Source: Eutreptiella sp. 'Long Island Sound 2002' (lineage: Eukaryota; Euglenozoa; Euglenophyceae; Eutreptiales; Eutreptiaceae). From it: a stretch of 64,000 nucleotides of DNA. Below the pieces are notes generated by a model, which saw nothing but the letters and a program-made list of their open reading frames with translations, made no database searches and was not told the DNA's origin. This document shows, one piece after another, positions 27,901-37,256 of the stretch; the stretch's first letter is position 1; every line of letters starts with the position of its first letter. A program made the position numbers and the translations under genes. The stretch is from the NCBI GenBank assembly GCA_964036045.1, contig OZ038387.1:54158427-54222426 (forward strand). Direction: 5' to 3'.

Positions 27901-29199
27901 GGGTACATACCTCGGTGCCCAACATATCTTGGACCCGGCGAATAACTCCTCTTAGGCTTGGCATACCGTGGCCGCCATGTTGGCGATTTGGGACTATCCC
28001 AAATCATGGGCTCACTTGGCGACCCTGCCATTCCCGAAACCGGAGGAGTTGGGCGACGCCCAAAAGATATGTTGGACACACATGACTTGATACCAATCCT
28101 ATGGCACACTCCGGTCCAAGTCGGGCATGTGCCTCATTTGCCTCAACCATGAGTGTGCGCATTTTTGGCCATTTTGAGCAATTTTCCACTTTTGCTGCCC
28201 GCCGTGCACTATGTTGAGCCCACCCGTGCACGCCGGACGCATGGACCAATGGACCATATATGACATGGGTGTTATGTATATTGGTCCCCATGGTTCAAAC
28301 ACCACGTGGGCGAGGCGGAGCAACCTTCGTTAAGGCGCTAGCCCAAAGTGAGTGTGGGCAATTTTGCCATTTTGGCATTTGTGGACCCAATTGGGATCGT
28401 CACCACGCCGAGTGGCATGGAGATCTTTGAGAGCCAAGGGCATCGGAGTCTCTGTTGGACTCCCGGTGGATCGCGTATGGAATGGCGGATCCGATCTCCA
28501 AGCCGGCGTGGAGATATACTATTGGGAGCACACCGAATTTTGGCTAATTTCAAGCAGCCAAAATGACCCCATTTTGGGACCCCAATTTCCCCCTTCCGTG
28601 TGGTCAATTGGCGGCCCCATTTCTCTATGCCCACAGGGAGCCCGGACCTAAATCCAAGTTGTACACTCAGACAAAAGTCCTAGGTCCTGCCTCCTAACCT
28701 GTGAGCCATTGGCCTTGCCCTGGCCGGGCGAGCCACGCGTGGGAATGACGCCAATTTTGGTGATTTTGGCATCATGACCCCACTTGACGAACACGTGGTG
28801 CCCTGATGCCGAGACCTCAGAGGGAACCAGGTTGAGTGAGGGCTCCGGGGAGTTCGTATGCGAAGGGTATAGGGTCAGTTGCCTCGTCCCTACCTCTGGC
28901 GGGTCCGGACGAGGGGTCAATTTTGGAGTTTTTCAAGCTAATATCAGTTTGGGCTGAAACAGCCCATTTTCAGCTACCAACTCCTGAGGGATAATGGCGG
29001 GGCCATATCTCTGACTCAGAGGGGAGTTGGAACCTGCCGTTAGGGGAGCATAGGGAGCCACTGTCGGTTGGCCTTGGAGCCCCTTGGTTCCGAGGAACTC
29101 GCCTCTGGCTGGGCGGGACACCTCCCCTTTTGGCAGGGTTTCAGGGTCCGGACTGAGCAGGGCATGGGTTGTGTTTGAGCCCCCGCCCCCACCAGCCAC
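24954..29199 (+). other. Ty3-A 3' noncoding region
   Basis: About 4.2 kb lie between the chromodomain stop and the 3' repeat, with no credible coding sequence. The first 1.7 kb is GC-balanced. From about 26640 the sequence becomes AT-rich and changes character, which may mark another noncoding insertion whose ends I cannot define. Local structures include a C-tract repeat with CTGCTGAATCC (about 25071 and 25128), a CTTAAGG inverted repeat near 25932-25966 and a GCATCGG/CCGATGC hairpin near 26629-26645. Confidence 0.45.
26497..26574 (+). repeat. two tandem ~40-bp units in Ty3-A 3' region
   Basis: CCGGTCTCCGGACCACTAAC and CCGGTCTCCGGTCCACTAAC begin about 40 bp apart and each continues to GTACGGAAGG. 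Confidence 0.75.
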
Positions 29200-29479
29200 T
29201 GAGAGGGTCGGACCTGGGATTGGGATATGAGTTGGGATAGAGTGTCTATTGTCCTGTAATGCCCTTACCCCAGTCCAGTCTTAACCCCATGTGTACATAT
29301 CCTGATGTGTTGCTGTACATACTTTCGTTCCCTTGTTGCAGAGTGGCAAGGAGCCTGAAACGCTTTGTCACATGACATGAGCGCATTGATGCCCTTGTGA
29401 GCGTAGTGCTTTGCCTGCCTGCTCACTTGCGCGTGTCCACCGCAGCGTCCCGTGGCGGGCCCCCCACGGGAACGCGTCA
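29200..29479 (+). repeat. Ty3-A 3' long terminal repeat
   Basis: This is the direct copy of 504-780, starting TGAGAGGGTC and ending GTCA. The base right after it (29480) is already protease-coding sequence of Ty3-B on the opposite strand. The upstream side is C-rich and has no polypurine tract. Confidence 0.7.
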
Positions 29480-30029
29480 GGAGCTTCCTGCTCTCCTGAT
29501 TCCAAAAAAAAACAACTTCTGTGTCCTACAGGGGCCACTTTGCTCTTCGTTATAATGGATGACCTAAATAAAGGTCGTATTTGATGGCCGCTCTATAAAA
29601 ATAATCCTCTAAAACAACGTCCTCTACCTTATCTTCCTCCCATAAATCCTGGGCGACCATGTGCGCCTTCAGAAACGAACCTGTATTCCCTCCTGGAAGA
29701 GCATGACCTGAAACGCCTTCCAGGTTAACGGGGTGCAGCGAAGTGTCAACACATTCGTCTGGTAAAAAATTTTCTGACTGAAGATTCACTTCACTACCAT
29801 TGTCACAAAGACGCGTAGCAAGGTGTTTGTTCCCCTTCTTGTCAGTAACCCACAGACGACAAATGAATTGACGAGCTCAGTGTTTGTTGGGAACACCGAT
29901 CTCCACAACATTCCTATCTCCATCCGCCTCAACTGGCGGTGGTCCTACAGACAATGCTCCAATGTCCACGATCGGACATTCAGGAAAACGCCTGATTGTG
30001 TGTGGGGTGGCCACACAATCTTGGCACCT
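29480..30029 (-). pseudogene. pol: Ty3-B protease, truncated
   Basis: The frame continues from gag past TAA 30030-30032. It has the active-site motif LCDNGSEVNL (DNGS at 29793-29804), then LEGVSGHALPGG and IKYDLYLGHP, collinear with Ty3-E. A TGA interrupts the frame just upstream of the active site, at NKH*ARQF. Ty3-E has Arg at that position, so CGA to TGA is likely. A further frameshift occurs near 29550, after which VAPVGHRSCFFLESG still matches Ty3-E up to the junction at 29480. Confidence 0.75.
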
Positions 30030-30032
30030 TTA
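30030..30032 (-). promoter_or_regulatory. in-frame UAA between Gag and protease (Ty3-B)
   Basis: TAA follows EGDYQE at the end of the nucleocapsid region, in frame with the protease, and no ATG lies between it and the active site. It occupies the position of the UAG codons of Ty3-A, -C and -E. It may be the readthrough site itself or a decayed version of it. Confidence 0.45.
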
Positions 30033-30983
30033 TTCCTGATAATCTCCCTCGTACTCCTGCTGCACGGTTTCCCAGGAACCGTCCTCGTCCTCCCACTGGT
30101 CTCCCAGACCTTCTTCGCCAAGATTCCCTTCTTCATCGGGGGCATCCTGATCCTCCGTCGTCACGTTATTATAATAATCCTCGTCGGAACCAGCAACTTG
30201 GTGCACTGATGCACCACGACCTGAATTAGAGTTCCGCTGACCAGATGATTCTTTCCCTCGTCCACCTTTCGTGGCCTGGGAGGTCCCCTTGCCCTTACCA
30301 GCGCTCGTTCCCTTGGAATGTCCCGAGAGTTGGCCACTGGATTGGCCTTTTCCATTGGAAAAATTGGCTTTTCCACCATTACCCTTGGCAGAATTGGACT
30401 TACCATTTCCATTTTTAAAATTTTCTGGAGAGCGTCCTTGGCTGGATTGGCCCTGGTTTCCCTTGCCTCCAGAAGTCTGCTGGCCTTTACTGCCTTTACC
30501 TTTTCCGCTGGGCGTCGATTGGCGATTTTCATCCACCTTCTTGACAGGGGCTTTGGGCGGATCCTTGCTGGCTTCTTGTGCCACTCTTTCCGCATCGGTC
30601 TTATTCCACCAGTGATTCTCAGTAGAATGCGACTTGGCACGGTTGGTGTGACTGAAGGACAAACAAATGGCACAGTCTTTCGACTGCGTGTTATTTACAT
30701 TCTTCTGATTCCCACCTTTAGAGGGGGGATTTCGGCTCAATCCTTCATGGAATTGCTGATGATTGGCATCCGCCAATTTTTCCAACTCCTCCCACAATTA
30801 AGTGGGCGTGAAGCTGAAAACCCACGGCTTTGCCACGAGCCGAGTTCCTCCAAAGGAGACGCCTCGGTTCACCACTTCATTGAAAATATCTCTGTTCTCC
30901 TTCTCCGCGAATTTCAATCTCCAAGCACCGTCCTTTTCCTTACACTTGGAAAAGTTAGCGGGCGAGCACCTTTTTAAGGGCAT
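30033..30983 (-). pseudogene. gag: Ty3-B Gag C-terminal part (zinc finger, basic tail)
   Basis: This is the continuation of gag after a frameshift near 30955-30983. It contains PWVFSF, then a TAA where Ty3-C has Gln (30795-30797 region), then LWEELEKLAD. A Cys/His finger CAIC...H...H follows, with spacing C-x2-C-x11-H-x4-H, identical to Ty3-C. The remainder is Gly/Lys/Ser/Gln-rich, typical of a nucleic-acid-binding nucleocapsid, and ends in an acidic segment before the stop. Confidence 0.65.
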
Positions 30984-32982
30984 CTCTGACCTGAAAACGA
31001 CCTGAGCCCTTAAGGAAACCCGTGACTTCAGTCCACCAGGATTTCATCTTGTCGTTGGACTGCTCCTGCCTCAGCGATGCAGCCGTGTCGGCAGGCATTT
31101 TCGCGAAGATGATGGCCTTTAATTCGCCATCTGACAGATGTTCTCCAGCACTCTCAGCCTCATTCACCAGATTTTCAAAGCGGAGTCCCTTGTTCTGAAC
31201 CTCGTCGAGAATGAGTTTGGGAATGTTCAGGCAAGAGGTGAGGAGGGTTCGGTAATGGTCTTCAGGCAACCTACTTCCTCGTCCCTCAAGCAGAGCAAAC
31301 AATTCACTGTAGGTGAGTGGGTTAGAGGAATCAGCCCTATCAGTGTAGGATTTAATCCACGTATCACGAATGGGACCCTCTAAACACTCGAGGAGAGCAT
31401 CAAGCTTCTCGTCGTCTCGAAGCTTGTTCTTGCCAACCCACAGAGAAAATTCTCTTTTAAAAACAGCCCACCGGCGAGGGTTGCCATTGTATTTTGGTTG
31501 TTTTGCAATGGCTCTCAGTTTAGCCCTAACAGGGTTAATAATGTCCTCAATGCCGCCACCACCCGCCAGGATGGGATTGACCTGGGCAGCACCTGAGACG
31601 CCGGCGGCGCCCAGAAGACTCTGGGCGAGCAAGACCTGAGCTGCAATCATGGGATCAGTGGATCTTTTCTCGGCCAAAACTTCTGTTTTCTTTTTGGTCC
31701 TCGCTTCTGAAACACGCTGAGGATTTTTACTCTCAAAAACTCTTTCTTTTAATTTTTCGGGTTTTTTCTTTTGTTCTTCCGCTCTGGAATCTGTGGTGGG
31801 CGCGAGTGAAAAAACTTCAGCCGCTTCATCGGCTACAGAATAGGTAGATCCGCCTGGCGGATCTGGCAAATGAGAGGAGGGGTGAGCAAAAGATCTTCCC
31901 ATCGAAAAAAAGTGGAAGAGTTTTTCCTGATTAAATTTAATCGCCTGATTCTCAGCAGCGAGGGTGGCGATTTCTTTCCGACACGAGCAGTGGTGGGCAC
32001 AGGACACATGAGACGCGGTTTCAGACCGCGATCCAATTGATTCTGGCCTCCTTACCACGTCTTCCTGCTCGTTCAGCCAACTCTCCATGGTGTTCGCGGC
32101 AGGCAGTTTTTGAGATTCCTCCTGCGCCACCTTGAGAAAGGCTTGCTCCAACGCCGACTCCAGCGACACCACATCGACCTCCATCGTCTTGGCGGTGGAC
32201 TTGACTGGCACCGGCGGATGTTCTCGGTGAAACCTGCAGTAGCAATGGTGAATTTGCAGGCACCATTGGTCATACAAATCCAGTCGCTGTAGGCTTTCGA
32301 TCCTCTGGAATTTGATCCTCCAGCGTTCCTGGGACTCCTGGATTTGAGTGTCCAACTTGGCGGAGACGGCCTGCTCGATGACGTTCTGGAGCAGCAGGTC
32401 GATTTCCGCAGGCGTAGGTGTCATTCTGGCGGGCATCTCTCCTGGACCACTTGCGATCGGCGGATCTCGATGCACGTGCATGCTTTCCTTGGATGGGAGA
32501 CGAATGTCGTCCTCCTGACTCGATGAGTCTCCACCCAAGGAGCCGTACACTCTGCTGGGACCAGCGCCTGGTGAAGGGCTGCTTGGGGGCCTGGATTCTC
32601 GACTGGGATCGGGGACTGAGCTGGGGTGAGGAATGGGTATGTACCTGGGGCAGTCAGGATTCTGGCAAGGAATCCCTAACTCTTCGGAGAATGTCGCAAC
32701 TATGCAACATTCTACGCCATCCTCTGAGCCATCTGGATCATCTAGATCGCAGATGCTCTCGTCATCACTGTCCGGTGGGTCGGACTCGTACTCCATACCT
32801 ATAGCCTCGAGGCTGAAGGCTGCTCTGCTACCATCTAAGCTATTCCCTTTGAGAAAGCTCCGCGGAGCCTGGCCGGAGGGCTCAGGGCCGGCATGGGGAA
32901 AGGGAACAGAGGGCAGGTATCCCTTCTGTGCGTCCCGGCGGTATGGAGGGCTCGGTGCTGGGGCCTTGCCCTTGGGGTCCAT
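30955..32982 (-). CDS. gag: Ty3-B Gag (capsid part)
   Basis: The first ATG of the frame is at 32982, inside the LTR; the frame is open to 33009 without another ATG. About 50 codons are LTR-encoded. The frame then reads through the primer binding site (residues LDGSRAAF) into the main protein. A capsid-like region (KQPKYNGNPRRWAVFKREF, PLTYSELF, GSRLPEDHYR) aligns with Ty3-C (PKFSGHPNYWASF, PLTYEELY, GSRLPEDHYR). The block recalls the PKFSGD-type gag family (DUF1759-like), an impression only. The frame ends at 30955 by frameshift. Confidence 0.75.
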   Translation of the reverse strand: MDPKGKAPAPSPPYRRDAQKGYLPSVPFPHAGPEPSGQAPRSFLKGNSLDGSRAAFSLEAIGMEYESDPPDSDDESICDLDDPDGSEDGVECCIVATFSEELGIPCQNPDCPRYIPIPHPSSVPDPSRESRPPSSPSPGAGPSRVYGSLGGDSSSQEDDIRLPSKESMHVHRDPPIASGPGEMPARMTPTPAEIDLLLQNVIEQAVSAKLDTQIQESQERWRIKFQRIESLQRLDLYDQWCLQIHHCYCRFHREHPPVPVKSTAKTMEVDVVSLESALEQAFLKVAQEESQKLPAANTMESWLNEQEDVVRRPESIGSRSETASHVSCAHHCSCRKEIATLAAENQAIKFNQEKLFHFFSMGRSFAHPSSHLPDPPGGSTYSVADEAAEVFSLAPTTDSRAEEQKKKPEKLKERVFESKNPQRVSEARTKKKTEVLAEKRSTDPMIAAQVLLAQSLLGAAGVSGAAQVNPILAGGGGIEDIINPVRAKLRAIAKQPKYNGNPRRWAVFKREFSLWVGKNKLRDDEKLDALLECLEGPIRDTWIKSYTDRADSSNPLTYSELFALLEGRGSRLPEDHYRTLLTSCLNIPKLILDEVQNKGLRFENLVNEAESAGEHLSDGELKAIIFAKMPADTAASLRQEQSNDKMKSWWTEVTGFLKGSGRFQVRDALKKVLAR
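32822..32833 (-). promoter_or_regulatory. Ty3-B primer binding site
   Basis: On the minus strand TGGTAGCAGAGC directly follows the LTR end. It is complementary to the 3' end of an initiator-Met tRNA ending in GCUCUGCUACCA. It lies inside the open gag frame. Confidence 0.75.
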
Positions 32983-33383
32983 GAGGTACAAGCACGACAG
33001 TGAAGACAATGAAGATGAAGATACGAACTTGCAAAAAATCCCAGTCTACAAGAAAATGTAGGCGGATAATATGATACATATAATTCCGGAATATTCTTCC
33101 TGTATAATTTATAAAAAATCCGATTGTGAAAGAATATTTGGCTGATTTGATTTGTGCACGCGCGCCGGCGATTCAACCAAATCATTGCAACGCGACCATC
33201 TCAGCCGCAACGGACACCAGAATTGAATCCGGCGTGTCCATAATATTCAGGAACTGTACGGGTAAAAATTTGGGAAGGCTCCCATATGTAAATGTCCGGA
33301 AATGAGCTGAATCTGGCTGAATGGGTGTGCATTGACCTGAATTGACCTCAGATCCGCGCGGATGGAGGGTAGCCGCACTTACA
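32834..33383 (-). repeat. Ty3-B 5' long terminal repeat
   Basis: It starts TGTAAGTGCGGCTA at 33383 and ends GCTTAGA against the primer binding site; the terminal CA appears mutated to GA. At 550 bp it is related to the Ty3-E LTR: both start TGTAAGTGCGGCTA and share blocks such as AATCCCAGTCTA on the plus strand. A TATAAATTATA-like box lies near 33100-33115. The 3' partner is not in the window. Confidence 0.75.
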
Positions 33384-34190
33384 GCCTTTAGGCCTCTTTA
33401 TAACAACTAAAGCTAACCTTTTGACAGGGAAATACATTTTTTCTTACTCCCCCCTTGTGCTGTCATGGCCACCACTGTCGCATTTCAAAGGAAAAAGGGA
33501 ATTTTTCTTGGCCTCCCCATGGCTTCAACATCTATTTAAAATTTCCTATAACATCCCTAACATGTATCAGGGCAGTCGCCAGGTTTTGCTGAGTCGTAAC
33601 AGACACCTGCAGCGCCAACTGCGCTCATTGGCGTTGCTGGGGCAGCTGTGGCTTGGTAGGGGGTTAGAATGGGCATGCCAATTCATGTGTGCATAACCCT
33701 CTCCCTCCAAGTGGCAAAACGCCTTGCAATACGCAAAACCCAACGCAGGATACGATCAGGGCACGCTGTCTGGGGTCTCAATGAACCTGCTGTAAGACCT
33801 GATCTGTCCTTAGTGCGTTGAAAATTAATTTACCCTCATGGGGTTTGGGATTCTGGACAGTGGTCCACGAGTCAGTTTTTCGGCCTCAACACGGCCTACT
33901 CCACTGTTTGCGCTCCAGGATATCTGCAGAGAAAGGATGTAGGGTTGAGGGACTGACAAACACGCAACGATCGACGCAAACACCCAAATCCGTCAAATGA
34001 CGGCCTAGAATCTTTCTGACGCCACACACCTGTCCAGAATCTCCATGTGCATGAAATGCACATTTTTACGCAATTTTATTTCATCACAGAAATTTTTAAA
34101 TTCCTGGATTGACACGCAGAGAAAAGCGGCCCCCCGGAGCGCATCCTAATTGGACGCCGGAAAAGACAGAAATAATAAGATTATAACAGT
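33384..34190. other. unassigned sequence between Ty3-B and Ty3-C
   Basis: No coding sequence, terminal repeat or RNA gene is evident. It is the left flank of the Ty3-C insertion, so before that insertion it was contiguous with 54332 onwards, possibly 3' sequence of Ty3-D. Confidence 0.5.
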
Positions 34191-34195
34191 ATGTT
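34191..34195. repeat. Ty3-C target-site duplication, left (ATGTT)
   Basis: ATGTT directly abuts the left LTR and is repeated at 54327-54331 directly after the right LTR. Five base pairs is the usual length for Ty3/gypsy integrases. Confidence 0.85.
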
Positions 34196-34675
34196 TGTAA
34201 CCGCTGCATAGTGGTTGATCTTTCTTGCGATTGCGAAGCCTGTAGCCTTGATGCCCCAGGGGTCGTAACGCCCGACACTGCCCCTGATATCTCCGAACCC
34301 ACATAACCCTCTTCAGACCCATATCCAGCCTCTGGGAGCGACATATGCGAAGCACTTGTAACTCCTTTGAACTCCATGGTGGAATATGAAGAGTACGAAA
34401 ACCCGGTCTACAAAAATGGAGCAGACATAGAATCTCAATGCGCATTCATCGCACATAATGACACAACGTGAAATCATTCGAAATAATTTAAATAAATCCG
34501 ATTGGGAAATCACGAAAGACAAATGCGACTCGACGCGCGCTCACAGGCGACATCTGGCGGCGAACGGAAAACATGAAATGAAGCAGAAAATTTACTGCAC
34601 TAATGTACATCTGAGAATCATTGAAATTCTGATCACATCAGTGTATAATTGAGTGCTGTCACTGCTGCCGTTACA
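34196..34675 (-). repeat. Ty3-C 3' long terminal repeat
   Basis: It is collinear with 53847-54326, with about five differences in 480 bp. It starts TGTAACGGC and ends GCGGTTACA, an imperfect terminal inverted repeat. Like the 5' LTR it encodes the first 60 residues of Gag (from 34377), which run out into the flank after MQRL. Confidence 0.92.
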
Positions 34676-34685
34676 CTCCCCCTCC
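34676..34685 (-). promoter_or_regulatory. Ty3-C polypurine tract
   Basis: On the minus strand GGAGGGGGAG ends exactly where the 3' LTR begins (TGTAAC). This is the plus-strand primer site for reverse transcription. The identical decamer precedes the Ty3-E 3' LTR. Confidence 0.88.
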
Positions 34686-35590
34686 GAAACCATACGGCAG
34701 TATGTCAGGCTGGGTCAAGTGAAGTGAACGAAACGGCGAAAGTGACCAAAAACCGACCAATCTAAGGCAAAATGTGTGAAATTGAGCTGAATTGAGCAAA
34801 ATTGTGCTGAGATCTGTGCTTCGCGATGGCCATCGACTTGAATGAAACGGATAGGTACCTCAGGGCACACAGAAAAAGCTTCGTTCAAGCTCGAAAATTC
34901 GAAAATTGAAAGTCTGAGTGAAGAATGTACATGATGATCCATGATCCATGATTCATGATGAAATCAGGATCTGACATCCCACTGCCAGAAAACAGAAAAC
35001 GAGCGTCGCCATGTCGTTGAGCGTCAAAAAAATAGGGTATCCCTTCATGGAGTCCAAGATATGTGAAACTGGCTGGTGTCATTTGTAGCCATGAGACCAG
35101 ATGCCAGATTATGGTACAAAATGTGCTAGAATTGAGACCAAAATCAGCGAATCGCACACGGATTGAGGGTGGCGAAGTTTGCAGTAGGCCCATATAGGTC
35201 TAATTCCTTGTCGATAGACTCTGTGTGTTGTGGTAAACGGAAATCCAGTTCTCATTCATAGCCAATCCAGGTCAAATCCTCACGATGATGATGAATCCCA
35301 TGATGGGAATCCAATCATTTAAAGTAATGATAGCCAAGAAAACCCAGTGAGCGCTAACCACACTGTCAGTATCGTCTCCATGGCTTCATGTTTAATCCAG
35401 TATGAGCCAGAAGGGGTAATTGACTCGTTATAGTCCCAGAATGTATAAGCATCCAATGCTTGGTACTGGGAATTTGCCAAAATTGAGCTGATTCTGAGGG
35501 GGATTCCAACACAATCCACACATGAACAGTGAGTCGACACAAGTAAGAACACCATCGTCGTCACTTGGTCTATATAAGCCCTTTGACAGG
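34686..35590 (-). other. Ty3-C 3' untranslated region
   Basis: AT-rich sequence lies between the duplicated coding block and the polypurine tract. It has several ATTGAGC-like motifs and no coding potential. The equivalent region of Ty3-E (57069-58704) has a similar composition. Confidence 0.6.
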
Positions 35591-37242
35591 GGTCGATTGA
35601 AAAACAAACCAACCGTCTCAATGTAAGAGCTGATGGAAATCACATTCTGAGCAGATCCGTCAAACACATGAAATCGATCAGACTCAGTCATGTGCCAGAA
35701 TGTCTGTAATGAGCACGAACTCGAACGAGTCCTTCCCAAGGCGAGTAGAGGGGTCCAGTCGACAGCTAAACACGAGAGTGTCGTCGTGGTTGAGGATAAT
35801 GGCCTTTCGGATCTTCGGATTGGAATCATCTGAGATGAAGCACATGATTCACATGATGACCATGATGGGAATGATGGATGGAATGACCAGGATGACCCCA
35901 GAATGTCCCATCATCTGTTCGTCGAACCACATAGACGATGCGTCTGCACTGCTATGTCCCCATGCCAAGGGTATATGTCAACCGTAAACCTCTTCGAAAG
36001 TTTCGGCGACCCAATTTCTGATCAGATCTTGTCTGAGATGGATGATGCCACGATTGGATCTTCTTCTTGTGCTTGTAAGTCTTCCTTGGTGACACAATCC
36101 TTGATCAGCGAGAGCTCTTTGTCAATCTCAGGGTATTTCTTCAGGAACTTGATGAAAGTGTCCGTATACCCATGGATGAAACTTGAAGCTGGCTCCCATT
36201 TGTCCTCCTCTGGACCGAATCCTTTCCATCTGCACAGAAAGTACCACCTGTTTCGAGCATTCTTCTTGTAATCAAGAATCTTTTCCAACTCGAAACTGCT
36301 TGTGACCATCTTCCTGTCGCTCAGGTACTTCGAAGTCCAATAGAGAGGCTTGAACCTTCCTTCGGGACAGGGTACTTCGGCCTTCAAACGATCTCGATGT
36401 ACTTCTTGATGCCTGCCTGGCTCAATCTCAATGTTGAATGTAGTCTCACTTAGTTGACCACTGACTTGGAATGGACCATCCCACAAAGGTCACAATTCGT
36501 TGTCGTCCTTCAGGGTCTCATCTGACTTACGAAGCCAAACTTGCTAGCCTTTCTCGAAGGGTTTTCCTTGCGTTCTTGACTTATTTTTGAAATTCAACCA
36601 ATCTGCTTGACTTTCCACTTTGGCTTGGATCCACTTGACTTCTGAATCTTTGATCCTCTCAAACCATTGCGAGGCGTCGTAGCACTGCCTTGGATGATGC
36701 ATCACTGGTCCTGGACCCATCTTCTCACGACCAAAAACCAGCTCATTCGGACTTAATCCAGTGTAATTCTTGGTGCGATGGTATCTTCTCAAGACACAGT
36801 AAATTGTCCCCGACCAATTGTAGTCCTTTTCAGTCGCCAGGAATTTTCTCAGAATGGAGATAAGAATTCTTCCAGCGCGTTCAGCAGGGAGAGCTCGATG
36901 GTCGTAGACTCGGGCACGAAGATGATGCACTCCCAATAGGGCACACATGTTCTCCCACCAAGTCCCAATGAACTCCTTCCCACTGTCAGTCAGAATTTCA
37001 CTGGGCACATCCCAGTTACTCATCCACTGACTTGCAGTCCACTTGGCAGCCATTTCAGAAGTGAGATGCTTCGTGTTGCAAGGGAGGACTTGGATGTAGC
37101 CACTGTGGCGGTCTTGAATTAACATAACCCCATCGATAGGCTTCCTCGTGTAGAGACATTCCTCTTGGATTTGTCCCAACTCGAAGACATCCGCCGTCAC
37201 CTTGTCGAACAACCTCTCAGGAATTGGTAATCCCTTCAGTAG
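35591..37242 (-). repeat. 1,652-bp direct duplication flanking LINE-2, left copy
   Basis: The sequence is repeated at 45447-47098 with about nine differences (0.5 percent). It contains 3' noncoding sequence, the chromodomain (36022-36486) and the C-terminal half of the integrase (36544-37242). The copies end exactly at the two ends of LINE-2. The left junction also shares the microhomology GACAG. Confidence 0.92.
36022..37242 (-). pseudogene. pol: duplicated fragment of Ty3-C integrase and chromodomain
   Basis: In minus-strand order this holds the end of the integrase zinc/linker region, the catalytic core (VTADVFELGQ, LTDSGKEFIG, ERAGRILI), the C-terminal part and a chromodomain (FELEKILDY, FLCRWKGFG, DKWEPASSF). 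It carries the same TAG and TGA nonsense codons as the right-hand copy. Those mutations therefore predate the duplication. Confidence 0.85.
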
Positions 37243-37256
37243 GTAGGTAGGTAGGT
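37243..37256 (-). repeat. LINE-2 3' tail, (CTAC)n
   Basis: On the minus strand about four CTAC units end the element and merge with the CTAC of the target sequence. This fits target-primed reverse transcription with 3' annealing. Confidence 0.75.

Larger units (their letters stand above)
504..29479 (+). mobile_element. Ty3-A: Ty3/gypsy chromodomain element interrupted by LINE-1
   Basis: The element has direct terminal repeats at 504-780 and 29200-29479. Between them, on the plus strand, lie Gag, aspartic protease, a methyltransferase-like domain, RT, RNase H, integrase and a chromodomain. This order and the chromodomain place it with Ty3/gypsy chromoviruses. A 14.4-kb LINE is inserted in the integrase; without it the element would be about 14.5 kb. 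No convincing primer binding site follows 780, no polypurine tract precedes 29200, and no target duplication flanks the repeats. The outer boundaries are therefore less certain than the coding core, and the copy may be a recombinant. Confidence 0.8.
29480..33383 (-). mobile_element. Ty3-B: 5' half of a Ty3-like element (LTR, gag, partial protease)
   Basis: Read on the minus strand this holds a 5' LTR (33383-32834), primer binding site, gag and the start of pol. It stops abruptly inside the protease at the Ty3-A repeat. The protease region is closely related to that of Ty3-E, and its LTR resembles the Ty3-E LTR. RT, integrase and the 3' LTR are missing from the window. Confidence 0.85.

Noticed and set aside
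24954-29199. A hidden protein-coding gene in the Ty3-A 3' region
   Set aside because: Only short frames without domains are present, and compositional change and short repeats point to noncoding or decayed sequence.
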